From assembly GCA_002393895.1 (NCBI GenBank), contig DGUE01000191.1:1-36660 (forward strand): a DNA stretch of 36,660 nucleotides, in the 5' to 3' direction. Shown piece after piece: positions 9,129 to 16,735 of the stretch (positions are counted from its first letter, which is position 1; each line of letters starts with the position of its first letter). Source of the stretch: Bacteroidales bacterium UBA4318 (lineage in GTDB: Bacteria > Bacteroidota > Bacteroidia > Bacteroidales > UBA932). The notes below the pieces were generated by a model. That model was not told the origin of the DNA, did no database searches, and worked only from the letters and a program-made list of their open reading frames with translations. The translations under genes were made by a program, and so were the position numbers.

Positions 9129-9959
9129 ATGAAGGAATTATTGTTCGGTATTTGCTGCCTCTTTGCAGGCATGACGGCAATGGCTCAGGAAGAGATTGTC
9201 ACCTACTACGACAGCAGCTCTTCTGTGAAGGTTGACGGGTTTACATGGAATGTGAGTTCCATTACCCTGGCCGATACCCTCACTTATGTGACCATCAATC
9301 TGGTGCCGTCCAAGGTGCTGCCGAGGCTCGAGTATTACACCGATCCGCCCGCAGTCATCTCTGCAGGCTCCATCGAGCTCAGCTGCATCGGGGCCCTCGA
9401 TCGTCAGAGCGACCTTGGCAAATGGCATCCCAGTGTGCGCGGACGCGCATACGGATGGGCCAATACCGAACCCGAAGCCGTGTATTCCTACACCCTTGTG
9501 TTCGGCGGGCGTGTGCCCTATGGGCTCAAGGATATCAAGATTTCGAATGTGCGTGCGGGCGGCTATGCCTTCAGTTTCTCCACAAAGGGAGACCTTGAGA
9601 ATCCGGACCCCTGCGAGAGTGTGGATATCACCGAGGCGGAAATACGCGAACTCGCCGCATCCGACAAATATGGAATCGCCGGAGTGTACGAGTCCCTGTC
9701 CGGCGTAAGGATTGGCATCATGCGCTACGCATCCAGCTACAGGATCGTATGCCTTGTGGCCGGTGAGGCCATGCCCTGGTGGCATGCCGGGGATGTGAAG
9801 GCCACCACGAGCGGCCTCCGGATGAGTGGAGAAACAATCGTTGGCAAAGCCAGCTGCTTCATGGCAGACAAACGCCTTCGTGAAGTTGACGTGGTGTTTG
9901 AAAAGACGGGCTGCAAACTCATATCGCCCGAGGGAACGGAAAGTTATTTGAAGAAGTAA
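9129..9959 (+). CDS. Secreted protein of unknown function
   Basis: I do not recognise this 276-residue protein. It starts with a signal peptide (hydrophobic core, cleavage after AMAQ near residue 20), so it is exported. The first 150 residues are rich in beta-strand-like Ser/Thr/Val/Tyr stretches, with segments such as YDSSSSVKVDGFTWNVSSIT and VYSYTLVFGG. The last 110 residues include GIAGVYESLSGVRIGIMRY, which might form a second small beta domain. No lipobox or catalytic motif is seen. It begins 15 bases after the OmpA terminator and ends one base before typA, so expression by read-through or from a promoter inside the terminator region has to be assumed. Confidence 0.78.
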   Translation: MKELLFGICCLFAGMTAMAQEEIVTYYDSSSSVKVDGFTWNVSSITLADTLTYVTINLVPSKVLPRLEYYTDPPAVISAGSIELSCIGALDRQSDLGKWHPSVRGRAYGWANTEPEAVYSYTLVFGGRVPYGLKDIKISNVRAGGYAFSFSTKGDLENPDPCESVDITEAEIRELAASDKYGIAGVYESLSGVRIGIMRYASSYRIVCLVAGEAMPWWHAGDVKATTSGLRMSGETIVGKASCFMADKRLREVDVVFEKTGCKLISPEGTESYLKK

Positions 9960-9960
9960 A

Positions 9961-11766
9961 ATGCAGGAAATCAGGAATATAGCAATCATTGCCCACGTCG
10001 ACCACGGCAAGACTACCCTGGTAGACCGTATGATCTATCAGGCCAATCTTGTCCGCCAGCCGGAGAACCTCGGGCAGTTGATACTGGACAATAACGACCT
10101 GGAGCGCGAGCGCGGAATCACCATCCTCGCCAAGAATGTTTCGGTCACATACAAGGACGTAAAGATCAATATCATAGATACGCCCGGGCATAGCGATTTC
10201 GGCGGAGAAGTCGAGCGCGTGCTCAACATGGCAGACGGCGTGCTGCTGCTGGTTGATGCCTTCGAGGGCTGCATGCCCCAGACTCGTTTCGTGCTTCAGA
10301 AGGCCCTCCAGATGGGTAAGAAAGCCATCGTTGTTATCAACAAGGTGGACAAGCCCAACTGCCGTCCGGATGAGGTACAGGAAGAGGTGTTCGACCTCAT
10401 GTTCAATCTGGATGCCACCGAGGAGCAGCTGGACTTCAAGACTGTGTACGGCTCTGCCAAGCAGGGCTGGATGTCGCTCGACTGGCGCAAGCCCACCAGC
10501 GACATCACCCCTCTGCTGGACGTCATCCTCGAAGAGGTGCCCGCCCCCGCCGTGGTGGAAGGCACTCCCCAAATGCTGATTTCCTCGCTGGAGTACTCTC
10601 CCTACGTAGGGCGTATTGCTGTCGGAAAGATTACCCGCGGGTCGCTCCGCACCGGGCAGCAGATCAGCCTCTGCAAGCGCTACGACATCATACAGAAGCA
10701 TAAGATCAAGCAGCTCATGACCTTCGAGGGCCTGGGCAAGGCTAATGTAGATGAGGTCGGATGCGGCGATATCTGCGCAGTGGTAGGAATCGAAGGCTTC
10801 GAGATCGGCGATACCATCGCGGACCTGGAGAATCCCGAGGCACTCCCGCCCATCGCGGTGGACGAGCCTACCATGAGCATGCTCTTCACCATCAACAACT
10901 CTCCCTTCTTCGGCAAGGACGGCAAGTATGTGACCTCCCGCCACATCAAGGACCGTTTGGAGAAGGAACTGGAGAAGAATCTCGCCCTGCGCGTGAAACC
11001 CGGCCTGAGTGCGGATTCCTTCGTGGTGTACGGGCGCGGCGTGCTGCATCTTTCGGTGTTGATCGAGACCATGCGCCGAGAGGGCTTCGAGCTTCAGGTA
11101 GGCCAGCCGAAGGTGCTGGACAAGACCATAAACGGCCAGCGCTGTGAGCCTATCGAAGAGATGAGCATAGAGGTGCCGGAAGAGTTCGTGGGCGCCGCCA
11201 TAGAGATATCTACCCGCCGCAAGGGCGCTCTGCTGCGCATGGAGCCCCGCGGAGACCGCACCCTGCTGGAATTCGAGATCCCTACCCGCGGCCTCATGGG
11301 CCTGCGCAGCAATCTGCTGACAGCAACCCAGGGCGAGGCCATCGTGGCCTACCGTTTCAAGGATTATCAGCCCTTCAAAGGCGAGATCGAGCACCGCAAC
11401 AACGGCTCGCTGGTGTCTCTCGAGACCGGTGAGGCCAAGGCATACTCCATGAACAAGCTTCTGGACCGCGGCCGCTTCTTCGTGGAGCCGGGCGAGGAGA
11501 TATATGCCGGACAGGTGGTAGGAGAGCACACGCGAGAGCGCGACCTTAATATAAATATATGCAAGGCCAAGCAGCTCACCAACGTGCGCGCTGCCGGTTC
11601 CGACGAGAAGATCCTTCTTCCTCCGGCCATAAAGTTCAGCCTGGAGGAGGCTCTGGAGTATATTCAGGAAGATGAGCTTGTGGAGGTGACTCCCCATTTT
11701 ATGCGCATACGCAAGATTTTGCTGGATCCGCTGGCGCGTAAAAGAAATAGTGATATCGCTGATTGA
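9961..11766 (+). CDS. typA: Translational GTPase TypA/BipA
   Basis: A 601-residue ribosome-binding GTPase of full family length. G1 is AHVDHGKTT at 11-19, the switch I region contains ERERGITI at 48-55, G3 is DTPGH at 73-77 and G4 is NKVDK at 127-131. EF-G-like domains II, III and V follow, and the C-terminal TypA-specific domain ends near [17 protein letters not shown]. TypA acts in ribosome assembly and stress or cold adaptation. It starts two bases after the stop of the secreted-protein gene and its TGA overlaps the possible TTG start of the next gene. A 592-codon antisense frame across it is a shadow. Confidence 0.96.
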   Translation: MQEIRNIAIIAHVDHGKTTLVDRMIYQANLVRQPENLGQLILDNNDLERERGITILAKNVSVTYKDVKINIIDTPGHSDFGGEVERVLNMADGVLLLVDAFEGCMPQTRFVLQKALQMGKKAIVVINKVDKPNCRPDEVQEEVFDLMFNLDATEEQLDFKTVYGSAKQGWMSLDWRKPTSDITPLLDVILEEVPAPAVVEGTPQMLISSLEYSPYVGRIAVGKITRGSLRTGQQISLCKRYDIIQKHKIKQLMTFEGLGKANVDEVGCGDICAVVGIEGFEIGDTIADLENPEALPPIAVDEPTMSMLFTINNSPFFGKDGKYVTSRHIKDRLEKELEKNLALRVKPGLSADSFVVYGRGVLHLSVLIETMRREGFELQVGQPKVLDKTINGQRCEPIEEMSIEVPEEFVGAAIEISTRRKGALLRMEPRGDRTLLEFEIPTRGLMGLRSNLLTATQGEAIVAYRFKDYQPFKGEIEHRNNGSLVSLETGEAKAYSMNKLLDRGRFFVEPGEEIYAGQVVGEHTRERDLNINICKAKQLTNVRAAGSDEKILLPPAIKFSLEEALEYIQEDELVEVTPHFMRIRKILLDPLARKRNSDIAD

Positions 11767-11792
11767 TAATAGAAAAAAAATTTGTACCTTTG
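11762..11792 (+). promoter_or_regulatory. Promoter for the DUF177-rpmF-tRNA unit
   Basis: TACCTTTG at 11785-11792 is a perfect -7 element. The -33 position, 19 bases upstream, is ATTG (11762-11765), three of four bases matching TTTG. It lies across the typA stop and the apparent 5' end of the DUF177 frame. Transcription from it would start near 11796-11799, inside that frame. Confidence 0.6.
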
Positions 11793-12299
11793 CAACCCTT
11801 TGTTATACCCTTAAGTGGATTGGCACAAGGCGGCACGCAATTTAACTGGCGTGCCGACGGAAAGTTCTTTGGCAATTCCGGTAATCCGGATATCATCGAT
11901 GCGGATCTCGAGGTGGATGTGCACGTGGAAAAAGCCTTGCGTTTTTTTTGTGTGGATGCTGCCATTTCCGGTTGGGTGAAGGTGCTTTGCGACAGATGTC
12001 TCGAAGAGCTGGAGCTCCCCGTGGATACGGGATTCAAGTTGAGCGTCAAATTCGGTGAGAATGCAGAGACGGCCGATGCGGGGGACAGGGAAATCATCAT
12101 GATTCCTGAAGGCTCCCAGGAGCTGGACCTCGCGCAGTTCGTCTACGACTATACCTGCATTTTCCTGCCGATGCGAAGGGTGCATCCCGAAGGGGAGTGC
12201 AATCCGGAGGCGCTGAAGTATCTGGTTTCTGAGGAAACTGCAGGCGAGGCTCCCGCAGCCGGGAGTCCGTTTGCAGCGCTGAAGGACATTTTGAAATAA
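11763..12299 (+). CDS. DUF177 (YceD-like) protein
   Basis: A 178-codon frame. VIPLSGLAQGGTQFNW near the start, CDRCLEELELPVDTGFKLSV with its CxxC, and the acidic C-terminal half ending in FAALKDILK match the DUF177/YceD family, which nearly always lies just before rpmF and is linked to 23S rRNA or large-subunit maturation. The start is unclear. There is no ATG near the N-terminus: TTG at 11763 overlaps the typA stop (TTGA), TTG at 11790 would begin just before the conserved IPLSGL, and the promoter above lies over both. The coordinates use the longest frame. It is 21 bases upstream of rpmF. Confidence 0.82.
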   Translation: MIIEKKFVPLQPFVIPLSGLAQGGTQFNWRADGKFFGNSGNPDIIDADLEVDVHVEKALRFFCVDAAISGWVKVLCDRCLEELELPVDTGFKLSVKFGENAETADAGDREIIMIPEGSQELDLAQFVYDYTCIFLPMRRVHPEGECNPEALKYLVSEETAGEAPAAGSPFAALKDILK

Positions 12300-12320
12300 C
12301 AAATAATATAATATAGTACA

Positions 12321-12503
12321 ATGGCACATCCGAAACACAAACTTTCAAAGCAGCGCAGGGACAAGCGTCGTACTCACGATTTCGCTCCCGTTCCTACCCT
12401 TGCAACTTGCCCTAACTGCGGTGCAACCGTAATGTATCACAGGGTATGTCCTGAGTGCGGCTACTACCGCGGACGTCAGATTATCGTAAAGGACGCGCAG
12501 TAA
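12321..12503 (+). CDS. rpmF: Ribosomal protein bL32
   Basis: Sixty residues, a normal length for bL32. The basic N-terminus MAHPKHKLSKQRRDKRRTHD is followed by a zinc ribbon with Cys at 30, 33, 43 and 46 (CPNC and CPEC). It is the zinc-binding form of L32, part of the large subunit. It follows the DUF177 gene as in most bacteria, but is followed by a tRNA 16 bases downstream rather than plsX or fabH. Confidence 0.97.
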   Translation: MAHPKHKLSKQRRDKRRTHDFAPVPTLATCPNCGATVMYHRVCPECGYYRGRQIIVKDAQ

Positions 12504-12519
12504 GCACGTCCTTCGCTTT

Positions 12520-12591
12520 GGCCTCTTAGTTCAACGGATAGAACGGAGGTTTCCTAAACCTTAAATACAGGTTCGATTCCTGTAGAGGCTA
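12520..12591 (+). tRNA. tRNA-Arg (anticodon CCT)
   Basis: The cloverleaf can be drawn by eye. Acceptor GGCCTCT pairs with AGAGGCT (first pair G-T), the D stem is GTTC/GAAC, the anticodon stem GAGGT/ACCTT closes loop TTCCTAA with anticodon CCT at 12553-12555, and the T stem ACAGG/CCTGT closes TTCGATT. Discriminator is A12591 and CCA is not encoded. It decodes AGG. It is probably cotranscribed with rpmF. A 34-bp piece of it (12538-12571) recurs at 18262-18295, and the reverse complement of its 3' end recurs at 12736-12750. Confidence 0.95.
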
Positions 12592-12595
12592 CGAA

Positions 12596-12621
12596 AAAGG
12601 CTTGCAGATGCAAGCCTTTAT
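12596..12621 (+). terminator. Terminator after tRNA-Arg
   Basis: AAAGGCTTGCA and TGCAAGCCTTT form an 11-base perfect stem with a GA loop, ending in TTTATT. It lies a few bases after the tRNA and should end the DUF177-rpmF-tRNA transcript. Confidence 0.8.
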
Positions 12622-12639
12622 TCGTAGCCTGATGTCTTT

Positions 12640-12726
12640 TTAGGGGCTCTGCCCCTAAAGTACCCCGCGGCTCCCGGCCTTAGTCCTGCGGACCGGCCTC
12701 CGCCGTTCGCGCTGGTGCGCTCATCT
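12640..12726 (+). repeat. Palindromic intergenic repeat, copy 1
   Basis: The head is the stem-loop TTAGGGGCTCTGCCCCTAA (12640-12658), followed by a GC-rich tail to 12726. The 85 bases from 12642 match the reverse complement of 33389-33473 with about five differences by eye. It sits just after the tRNA-Arg terminator. Short frames across it are not genes. Confidence 0.85.
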
Positions 12727-12735
12727 TCGTTTGAC

Positions 12736-12750
12736 GCCTCTACAGGAATC
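12736..12750. repeat. Inverted copy of the tRNA-Arg 3' end
   Basis: GCCTCTACAGGAATC here is the exact reverse complement of tRNA-Arg positions 12575-12589 (T loop, T stem and acceptor). It contains the hexamer TACAGG that also occurs in the tRNA T stem at 12566-12571. Confidence 0.8.
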
Positions 12751-12751
12751 T

Positions 12752-12930
12752 GGGCGGCTGTGCCGCCCACCTGTCTTATCAGGGGCTCTGCCCCTAATAT
12801 CCTTTTGTGGGGGCCCTGCCCCCAAATCCCCCGCGGCCTTTTCGCCTTTCCGTATTTTTCGCTTTGCTCAAAATACCCGGCTCGGCCGGTCGGCTGAGGC
12901 CGACTTCGTCGCTGCGCTCCGAAATCTACG
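12752..12930. repeat. Cluster of GC-rich hairpins related to the repeat family
   Basis: Three short hairpins follow each other: GGGCGGC-TGT-GCCGCCC (12752-12768), AGGGGCTCTGCCCCT (12781-12795) and TGGGGGCCCTGCCCCCA (12808-12824). A degenerate GC-rich tail follows. The 12747-12768 part is nearly repeated at 18296-18316. No coding signal is seen in this stretch; the small frames that cross it are incidental. Confidence 0.7.
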
Positions 12931-12962
12931 TTTCACACAAGTGCTTGATTATTAATACTTTA

Positions 12963-12999
12963 CTAAAACAGGTCGCTCAAAAAAAACGACCTGTTTTAG
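12963..12999. repeat. CTAAAACAGGTCG hairpin, copy 1
   Basis: A perfect 13-base inverted repeat, CTAAAACAGGTCG (12963-12975) and its complement (12987-12999), encloses an 11-base A-rich loop. On the minus strand it lies about 70 bases after the stop of the lipoprotein gene and could act as its terminator, although no T run follows. A close copy is at 33179-33217, again beside the palindromic repeats. Confidence 0.75.
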
Positions 13000-13071
13000 C
13001 AATTACCTGATTATTAGATTGATAGGGCGCGAAAGCGGGAGGTTCGATTTTTTCTATTGCCACTTGGACTA

Positions 13072-13770
13072 TTATTCGATAGCGTAGAAACGGCCAACGG
13101 AATAGTGGAGATAATCGGTATAGAATCGAACGGAGTATTCTTTACCATCGTCTTGGCCGCTAACCTGGTCAATAATCTCGCCATTCTTTGTAATAGTGAG
13201 TGAATAGGGCCCTGTGAGGGAGTAATACCATTCTTTATAGTGCCCATTATCCTCGACCATGGTTATAAGTGTATTATCATCAGTCCCGAAATCCATCGCA
13301 TAACCATCAGTGTCAATTATCTTCCCTGTCGTTGACAATTTCCACCCACCTTCAATGGGGATTGCAACTGTCTTGTATGTCAGATTGGTATAGTAGGCAT
13401 ATTCCATTCCATCCCCTTGATAATCAATAATCCAAGAGCCATCATCGCCCTTCATAAAACTGATGGGACTTGTTGCCTTTACCAGCCATTGACGGTCTGG
13501 ACCTCCTTCCCACCACTGCGCAATCAGTTGCCATTTATCAGCCACAGGATGAGTATATTGTCCGATATCCAAGTCATCATTGTTCACAGCCTTATCCCCT
13601 TGTTCAATAATAATTTCTAAAGCACGGATAGGTTCTACGGTGGCAAACATACATAGGGTGCTGAGTTCCTCCTTTAGAGACTTATCGCTCACCTTGGGAC
13701 CATTTGGCTGCTGAATCTCGCACGAGATGGCAGCCATAGCTATAGCCGATAGTATAATAATCTTTTTCAT
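13072..13770 (-). CDS. Lipoprotein of unknown function
   Basis: A 232-residue predicted lipoprotein. The signal peptide ends in the lipobox AISC with Cys17. The mature part begins with a polar tether and contains Trp/Tyr-rich, beta-strand-like segments (IAQWWEGGPDRQWLVKA, WYYSLTGPYSLTITKNGEI). No enzyme motif is recognised. The gene is visibly more AT-rich than the bat operon. It lies six bases downstream of the next gene in the direction of transcription, so the two probably form one operon and act together at the cell surface. Confidence 0.8.
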   Translation of the reverse strand: MKKIIILSAIAMAAISCEIQQPNGPKVSDKSLKEELSTLCMFATVEPIRALEIIIEQGDKAVNNDDLDIGQYTHPVADKWQLIAQWWEGGPDRQWLVKATSPISFMKGDDGSWIIDYQGDGMEYAYYTNLTYKTVAIPIEGGWKLSTTGKIIDTDGYAMDFGTDDNTLITMVEDNGHYKEWYYSLTGPYSLTITKNGEIIDQVSGQDDGKEYSVRFYTDYLHYSVGRFYAIE

Positions 13771-13776
13771 AGCTGC

Positions 13777-14430
13777 CTAAAAATTGAATTCAACACCAAA
13801 ACGACTTCCGTATCCCCAGAACTTGGAGCCGAGGCCTCCTTCCCAAAACACCGGACCGTATTTTATTCCAAGTAAGACTATCTCCAATTGCTTAGTAATG
13901 GAGCTCTTCCCCATGTCAAGAATGTAATCATTGTGATACCACCAGTGATCTTCACCAATCAATTCGGAGTCGCTCCTGTTAAAGTGGAATCCGACTCCGA
14001 AACCGGCGGAGGAATAAATGAATCCTTTTCCCTCTGTAAAATACCTTATCCTTATAGAAGGCATCAGGATAAAACTGTTTGCAAAAACCGTATGTCCTTC
14101 GGTGGCATCATAAGAATCATACACATCACCCCACATAGGGATCCAGCTGAGCCCGGCAGAGAGATCGATGTACTTGAACAATTTGTAATTGATATCGGCA
14201 GAAACTGGAAAAAAGGAATAGACTTTCCCATGGTAACGTCCATACCTTTCCGCCAATCCGACATCATAGGTGGGGCCTTCTCCACCATAGTCGTTTTGCA
14301 TATATGTGTTTAAACTCACTGACAACCCCGCCCTCCAAGAGAATCTGGACACCTTCCAATTATCCTGCGCCTGGGCGGAAATAGTCGAGAGGATCAATAC
14401 TATCTGAAGCAAAATGGCCTTTTTCATCAA
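13777..14430 (-). CDS. Outer-membrane beta-barrel-like protein
   Basis: A 217-residue protein with a signal peptide ending ISAQAQ near residue 22. Alternating hydrophobic and polar strands with many Tyr, Trp and Gly follow, and the last residues are GSRFGVEFNF, a typical outer-membrane barrel C-terminus with terminal Phe. The size suits an eight- to ten-stranded barrel. The substrate is unknown. It leads a two-gene unit with the lipoprotein. It is AT-richer than the core genes. The 141 bases upstream show no full promoter match. Confidence 0.75.
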   Translation of the reverse strand: MMKKAILLQIVLILSTISAQAQDNWKVSRFSWRAGLSVSLNTYMQNDYGGEGPTYDVGLAERYGRYHGKVYSFFPVSADINYKLFKYIDLSAGLSWIPMWGDVYDSYDATEGHTVFANSFILMPSIRIRYFTEGKGFIYSSAGFGVGFHFNRSDSELIGEDHWWYHNDYILDMGKSSITKQLEIVLLGIKYGPVFWEGGLGSKFWGYGSRFGVEFNF

Positions 14431-14571
14431 TTGTGTTTTATAAATAAATACTTTTATTTACAAATCTTGCATACAAGCGACCATCGCGAGTGTCTGTCCA
14501 TCCACTCCATAAAAGTTGTCGTCAAGCGATGCTTTCTTTGTACCCTATTGTTTTCGACTTACTTTGAGGCT

Positions 14572-15213
14572 CTACAGGGCAATTCCCGCGTGCGCTCCAA
14601 TGGTGGGGCCGATGCTGAGTCCGATGAAGAAGTTGGACTTGCCCCACAAATGGAACGCAATGCCCGGTTGCCAGGACCCCCAGAACTTCCAGTCTCCGGG
14701 CAGGACGGGAAACTCGGGCTCTGCGCCTTTGGAACGCACAACGCCGTTTTCCATATAGTAGTCGCTCATCTTGTAGACGCAGCGCGCTCCGAGCAGGATA
14801 TCGCTGTACAGGGAGAAATTCTTTCTGTGCCCTAAAGGAATATAGTGCCGATGGTAGGCAACTATATTGAAGCGCTGCCCTGTGAAATGGGCCTCGGGGC
14901 CGAAGATGAAGAACTTTTGTCCCCATCCTATGCCCAGTCCGAACACTTTGTTCTGACTGGTGCGGACTCCGCCTGTAAGGATGAGGGATCCGTCCAGAAA
15001 CTCCGCATTGGCGCGCAAGGTGAATTCCGGCTTCCACCCCTTTCGCCCTTCGTGGGAAAGATGAGCCTTCACGCTGCTGAAATAATCGGAAACCAAAAAA
15101 CGAGGCTGTTCAAAATTGAGCTTGTCTCCCTTAGCGGCGGTGGTATCGGCCTCCTGCGCAGTGGCGGAAATGGAGAACAGGATGGACAATATGGTGATTG
15201 TCAAGTGCTTCAT
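14572..15213 (-). CDS. Exported protein of the ECF operon, barrel-like
   Basis: A 213-residue protein starting at ATG 15213 with a signal peptide ending SATAQ. A longer frame to 15345 would run through the preceding gene and lacks a signal peptide. The mature part is rich in Phe, Tyr, Gly and His in alternating patterns (VFGLGIGWGQKFFIFGPEAH, SNFFIGLSIGPTIGAHAGIA), suggesting a small outer-membrane barrel. It lies four bases after the preceding small exported-protein gene and is the last gene of the sigma operon, so it may be the envelope target or effector of that regulator. Confidence 0.75.
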   Translation of the reverse strand: MKHLTITILSILFSISATAQEADTTAAKGDKLNFEQPRFLVSDYFSSVKAHLSHEGRKGWKPEFTLRANAEFLDGSLILTGGVRTSQNKVFGLGIGWGQKFFIFGPEAHFTGQRFNIVAYHRHYIPLGHRKNFSLYSDILLGARCVYKMSDYYMENGVVRSKGAEPEFPVLPGDWKFWGSWQPGIAFHLWGKSNFFIGLSIGPTIGAHAGIAL

Positions 15214-15217
15214 GGGA

Positions 15218-15661
15218 CTATTGTTTTTCAAACATGGAACGTAAGTCATCAAGGGTGGCGCTGCCCTCCAGATAAAGGATGGTAATGATCCAGGCGGCTC
15301 CGACGGGTCTGGCCTGGTAGCAAAGATAGCGGCGTACCCGTGCAAAGGGAGCGGGCTGTATCAAGGCGTATGTCAAGAGTTCGCCCGTCATTTCCGTTTC
15401 GGCCGATTGTGCTTCAGTCGCATCGGCCTGAATCAACTCCGCCACTTCTAAGGCAGTCTTCTCATTGACCTGGAATTGAACACTATGGTAATAATCCAAT
15501 TTATAAGTGGCCATGCTTTCGCCGCGAGCCTGAGTGATTACCATCCGTTTTGTAGGAACAATCTTCCCTTTGAAGACGGGATAGCAGTTCAGCCCCCGCT
15601 GGGCAAAAGCCGCCCCAGAAAACAGGAGCAAGGCCATTATGCACATCAATAACCTTTTCAT
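15218..15661 (-). CDS. Small exported protein of the ECF operon
   Basis: A 147-residue protein with a signal peptide ending AAFAQ (about residue 21). The mature part includes YKLDYYHSVQFQVNEKTALE and a hydrophobic patch near residues 118-130. It resembles the small secreted proteins, possibly DUF6108, that sit next to ECF sigma/anti-sigma genes in Bacteroides, but this family call is from memory and tentative. It overlaps the anti-sigma gene by four bases. The function is unknown. Confidence 0.7.
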   Translation of the reverse strand: MKRLLMCIMALLLFSGAAFAQRGLNCYPVFKGKIVPTKRMVITQARGESMATYKLDYYHSVQFQVNEKTALEVAELIQADATEAQSAETEMTGELLTYALIQPAPFARVRRYLCYQARPVGAAWIITILYLEGSATLDDLRSMFEKQ

Positions 15662-16080
15662 CGCTCGAACATTTCGAATAAGTTAATTTCGGCAGGAGAA
15701 CCGCCGCCAAAGAAATCGGCAAGGGATGACGCGACTGATGCCATAACCTGCTGATTGTCGGTGGTTTTCTCCCCATATGAGTAACAGACATAGAGCTCTT
15801 CACCTGTTTGGGTCCCGCTATTCCTGATGGTAAAACCGATGGCAACGACAGCGGCGATACTGGCGGCAGCGGCAACCAAAGGGAGGAGACGTACTGTGCT
15901 TGCTCTCCGGGCCTTTTTCTCTTTGCCGATGGAGAGATAACCCAAAACGCCCCTGAGTTCATCGAATTCAGGATCGTCCACCCGTGCAACATACCGGGCC
16001 AGTTCCCACTCCTCTTTGGAAGTGGTTTCGGCATCCCAGTACCGCTGCATAAGGTCCAAGTATTTTTCTTTATCTGTCAT
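15658..16080 (-). CDS. Probable anti-sigma factor (single membrane span)
   Basis: A 140-residue protein. The N-terminal 60 residues are helical and charged (LMQRYWDAETTSKEEWELAR), as in cytoplasmic anti-sigma domains that hold ECF factors. One membrane helix covers about 65-85, and a short extracytoplasmic tail follows, ending INLFEMFER. It overlaps the sigma gene by 11 bases, the usual arrangement of an ECF factor and its anti-sigma. A zinc-binding HxxxCxxC motif is absent, so it is not a ZAS-type anti-sigma. The role is inferred from position and topology. Confidence 0.72.
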   Translation of the reverse strand: MTDKEKYLDLMQRYWDAETTSKEEWELARYVARVDDPEFDELRGVLGYLSIGKEKKARRASTVRLLPLVAAAASIAAVVAIGFTIRNSGTQTGEELYVCYSYGEKTTDNQQVMASVASSLADFFGGGSPAEINLFEMFER

Positions 16081-16546
16081 CTTTCAAAGCGTCTCTAAGT
16101 GTTTTGCGGGCGCGGGAGAGTTGCATCCTTACTGCCGTCGCGTTCATTCCCAACTCCGCCGCTATCTCTTCCAGGGTTCGTCCTCCGTATTCTTTCTCCT
16201 CCAGTATGTATCGTTGTGTGTCTGTTAACTCCGCTTGAATCTTCTCCTTCATCTGGGCGAAGGCCCGTTCTTTTTCCTGCGTATCGGAACTGTCATCAGC
16301 ATAGTCCCTTTCCAAGGGAACTGACCGGACTCGTCGGCGTTCATTCAGGCTGGCATTCCGGACCGTTCGGGTAAGCAGCGCCTCAGCTTCCTTTTCCGAC
16401 TGTAGCGGATACTGCCGGCGCCAGAGCCTCACGAAGCTGTCCTGCAGGATATCCTCCGCGCCATCGGCATCCGGCAAAATCCTGCTGGAAACCCTTTTAA
16501 GCTTCTGCCGAAGCCGAATGAACGCATCTGTCAGGTAATCAGCCAT
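16070..16546 (-). CDS. ECF RNA polymerase sigma factor
   Basis: A 158-residue sigma factor. Region 2 contains ADGAEDILQDSFVRLWRR (about 27-44). Region 4 contains LEEIAAELGMNATAVRMQLS (about 124-143), the helix-turn-helix that reads the -35 element. Region 3 is absent, as in the ECF group. It heads a four-gene operon on the minus strand: sigma, anti-sigma, small exported protein and barrel-like protein. No consensus housekeeping promoter was seen in the 189 bases upstream, which fits autoregulation through its own, unknown promoter sequence. Confidence 0.93.
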   Translation of the reverse strand: MADYLTDAFIRLRQKLKRVSSRILPDADGAEDILQDSFVRLWRRQYPLQSEKEAEALLTRTVRNASLNERRRVRSVPLERDYADDSSDTQEKERAFAQMKEKIQAELTDTQRYILEEKEYGGRTLEEIAAELGMNATAVRMQLSRARKTLRDALKDDR

Positions 16547-16644
16547 TGCTGTGGTTATTTCACATTCTCTCTATATCGTCTATCTATATAACACACGACC
16601 ACTAAGAATGTAACATAGATTCAATGTACTTCTTTGTATATAAC

Positions 16645-16681
16645 TCAGCCAAAATGAGCTTTTGCTGTTGGTTTTGGCTGA
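16645..16681. other. Inverted repeat between the AbiE genes and the sigma gene
   Basis: TCAGCCAAAA (16645-16654) and TTTTGGCTGA (16672-16681) form a perfect 10-base stem with a 17-base loop. It lies about 55 bases after the AbiEii stop and 100 bases before the sigma start. It lacks a T run on the minus strand, so it may be a weak terminator or a regulatory site. Confidence 0.5.
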
Positions 16682-16735
16682 ATTTCAAAATGTTGATTAG
16701 GCATTATTGTTATGCGGCAAGTAAAATGCAACCAT

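Noticed and set aside
9919..11697. A 592-codon frame on the minus strand across typA
   Set aside because: It mirrors the highly conserved typA frame, has no family motifs, and arises from GC-rich codon bias.
12715..13010. Several small + frames of 60 to 74 codons
   Set aside because: They lie inside palindromic repeats and hairpins, without start context or similarity to known proteins.
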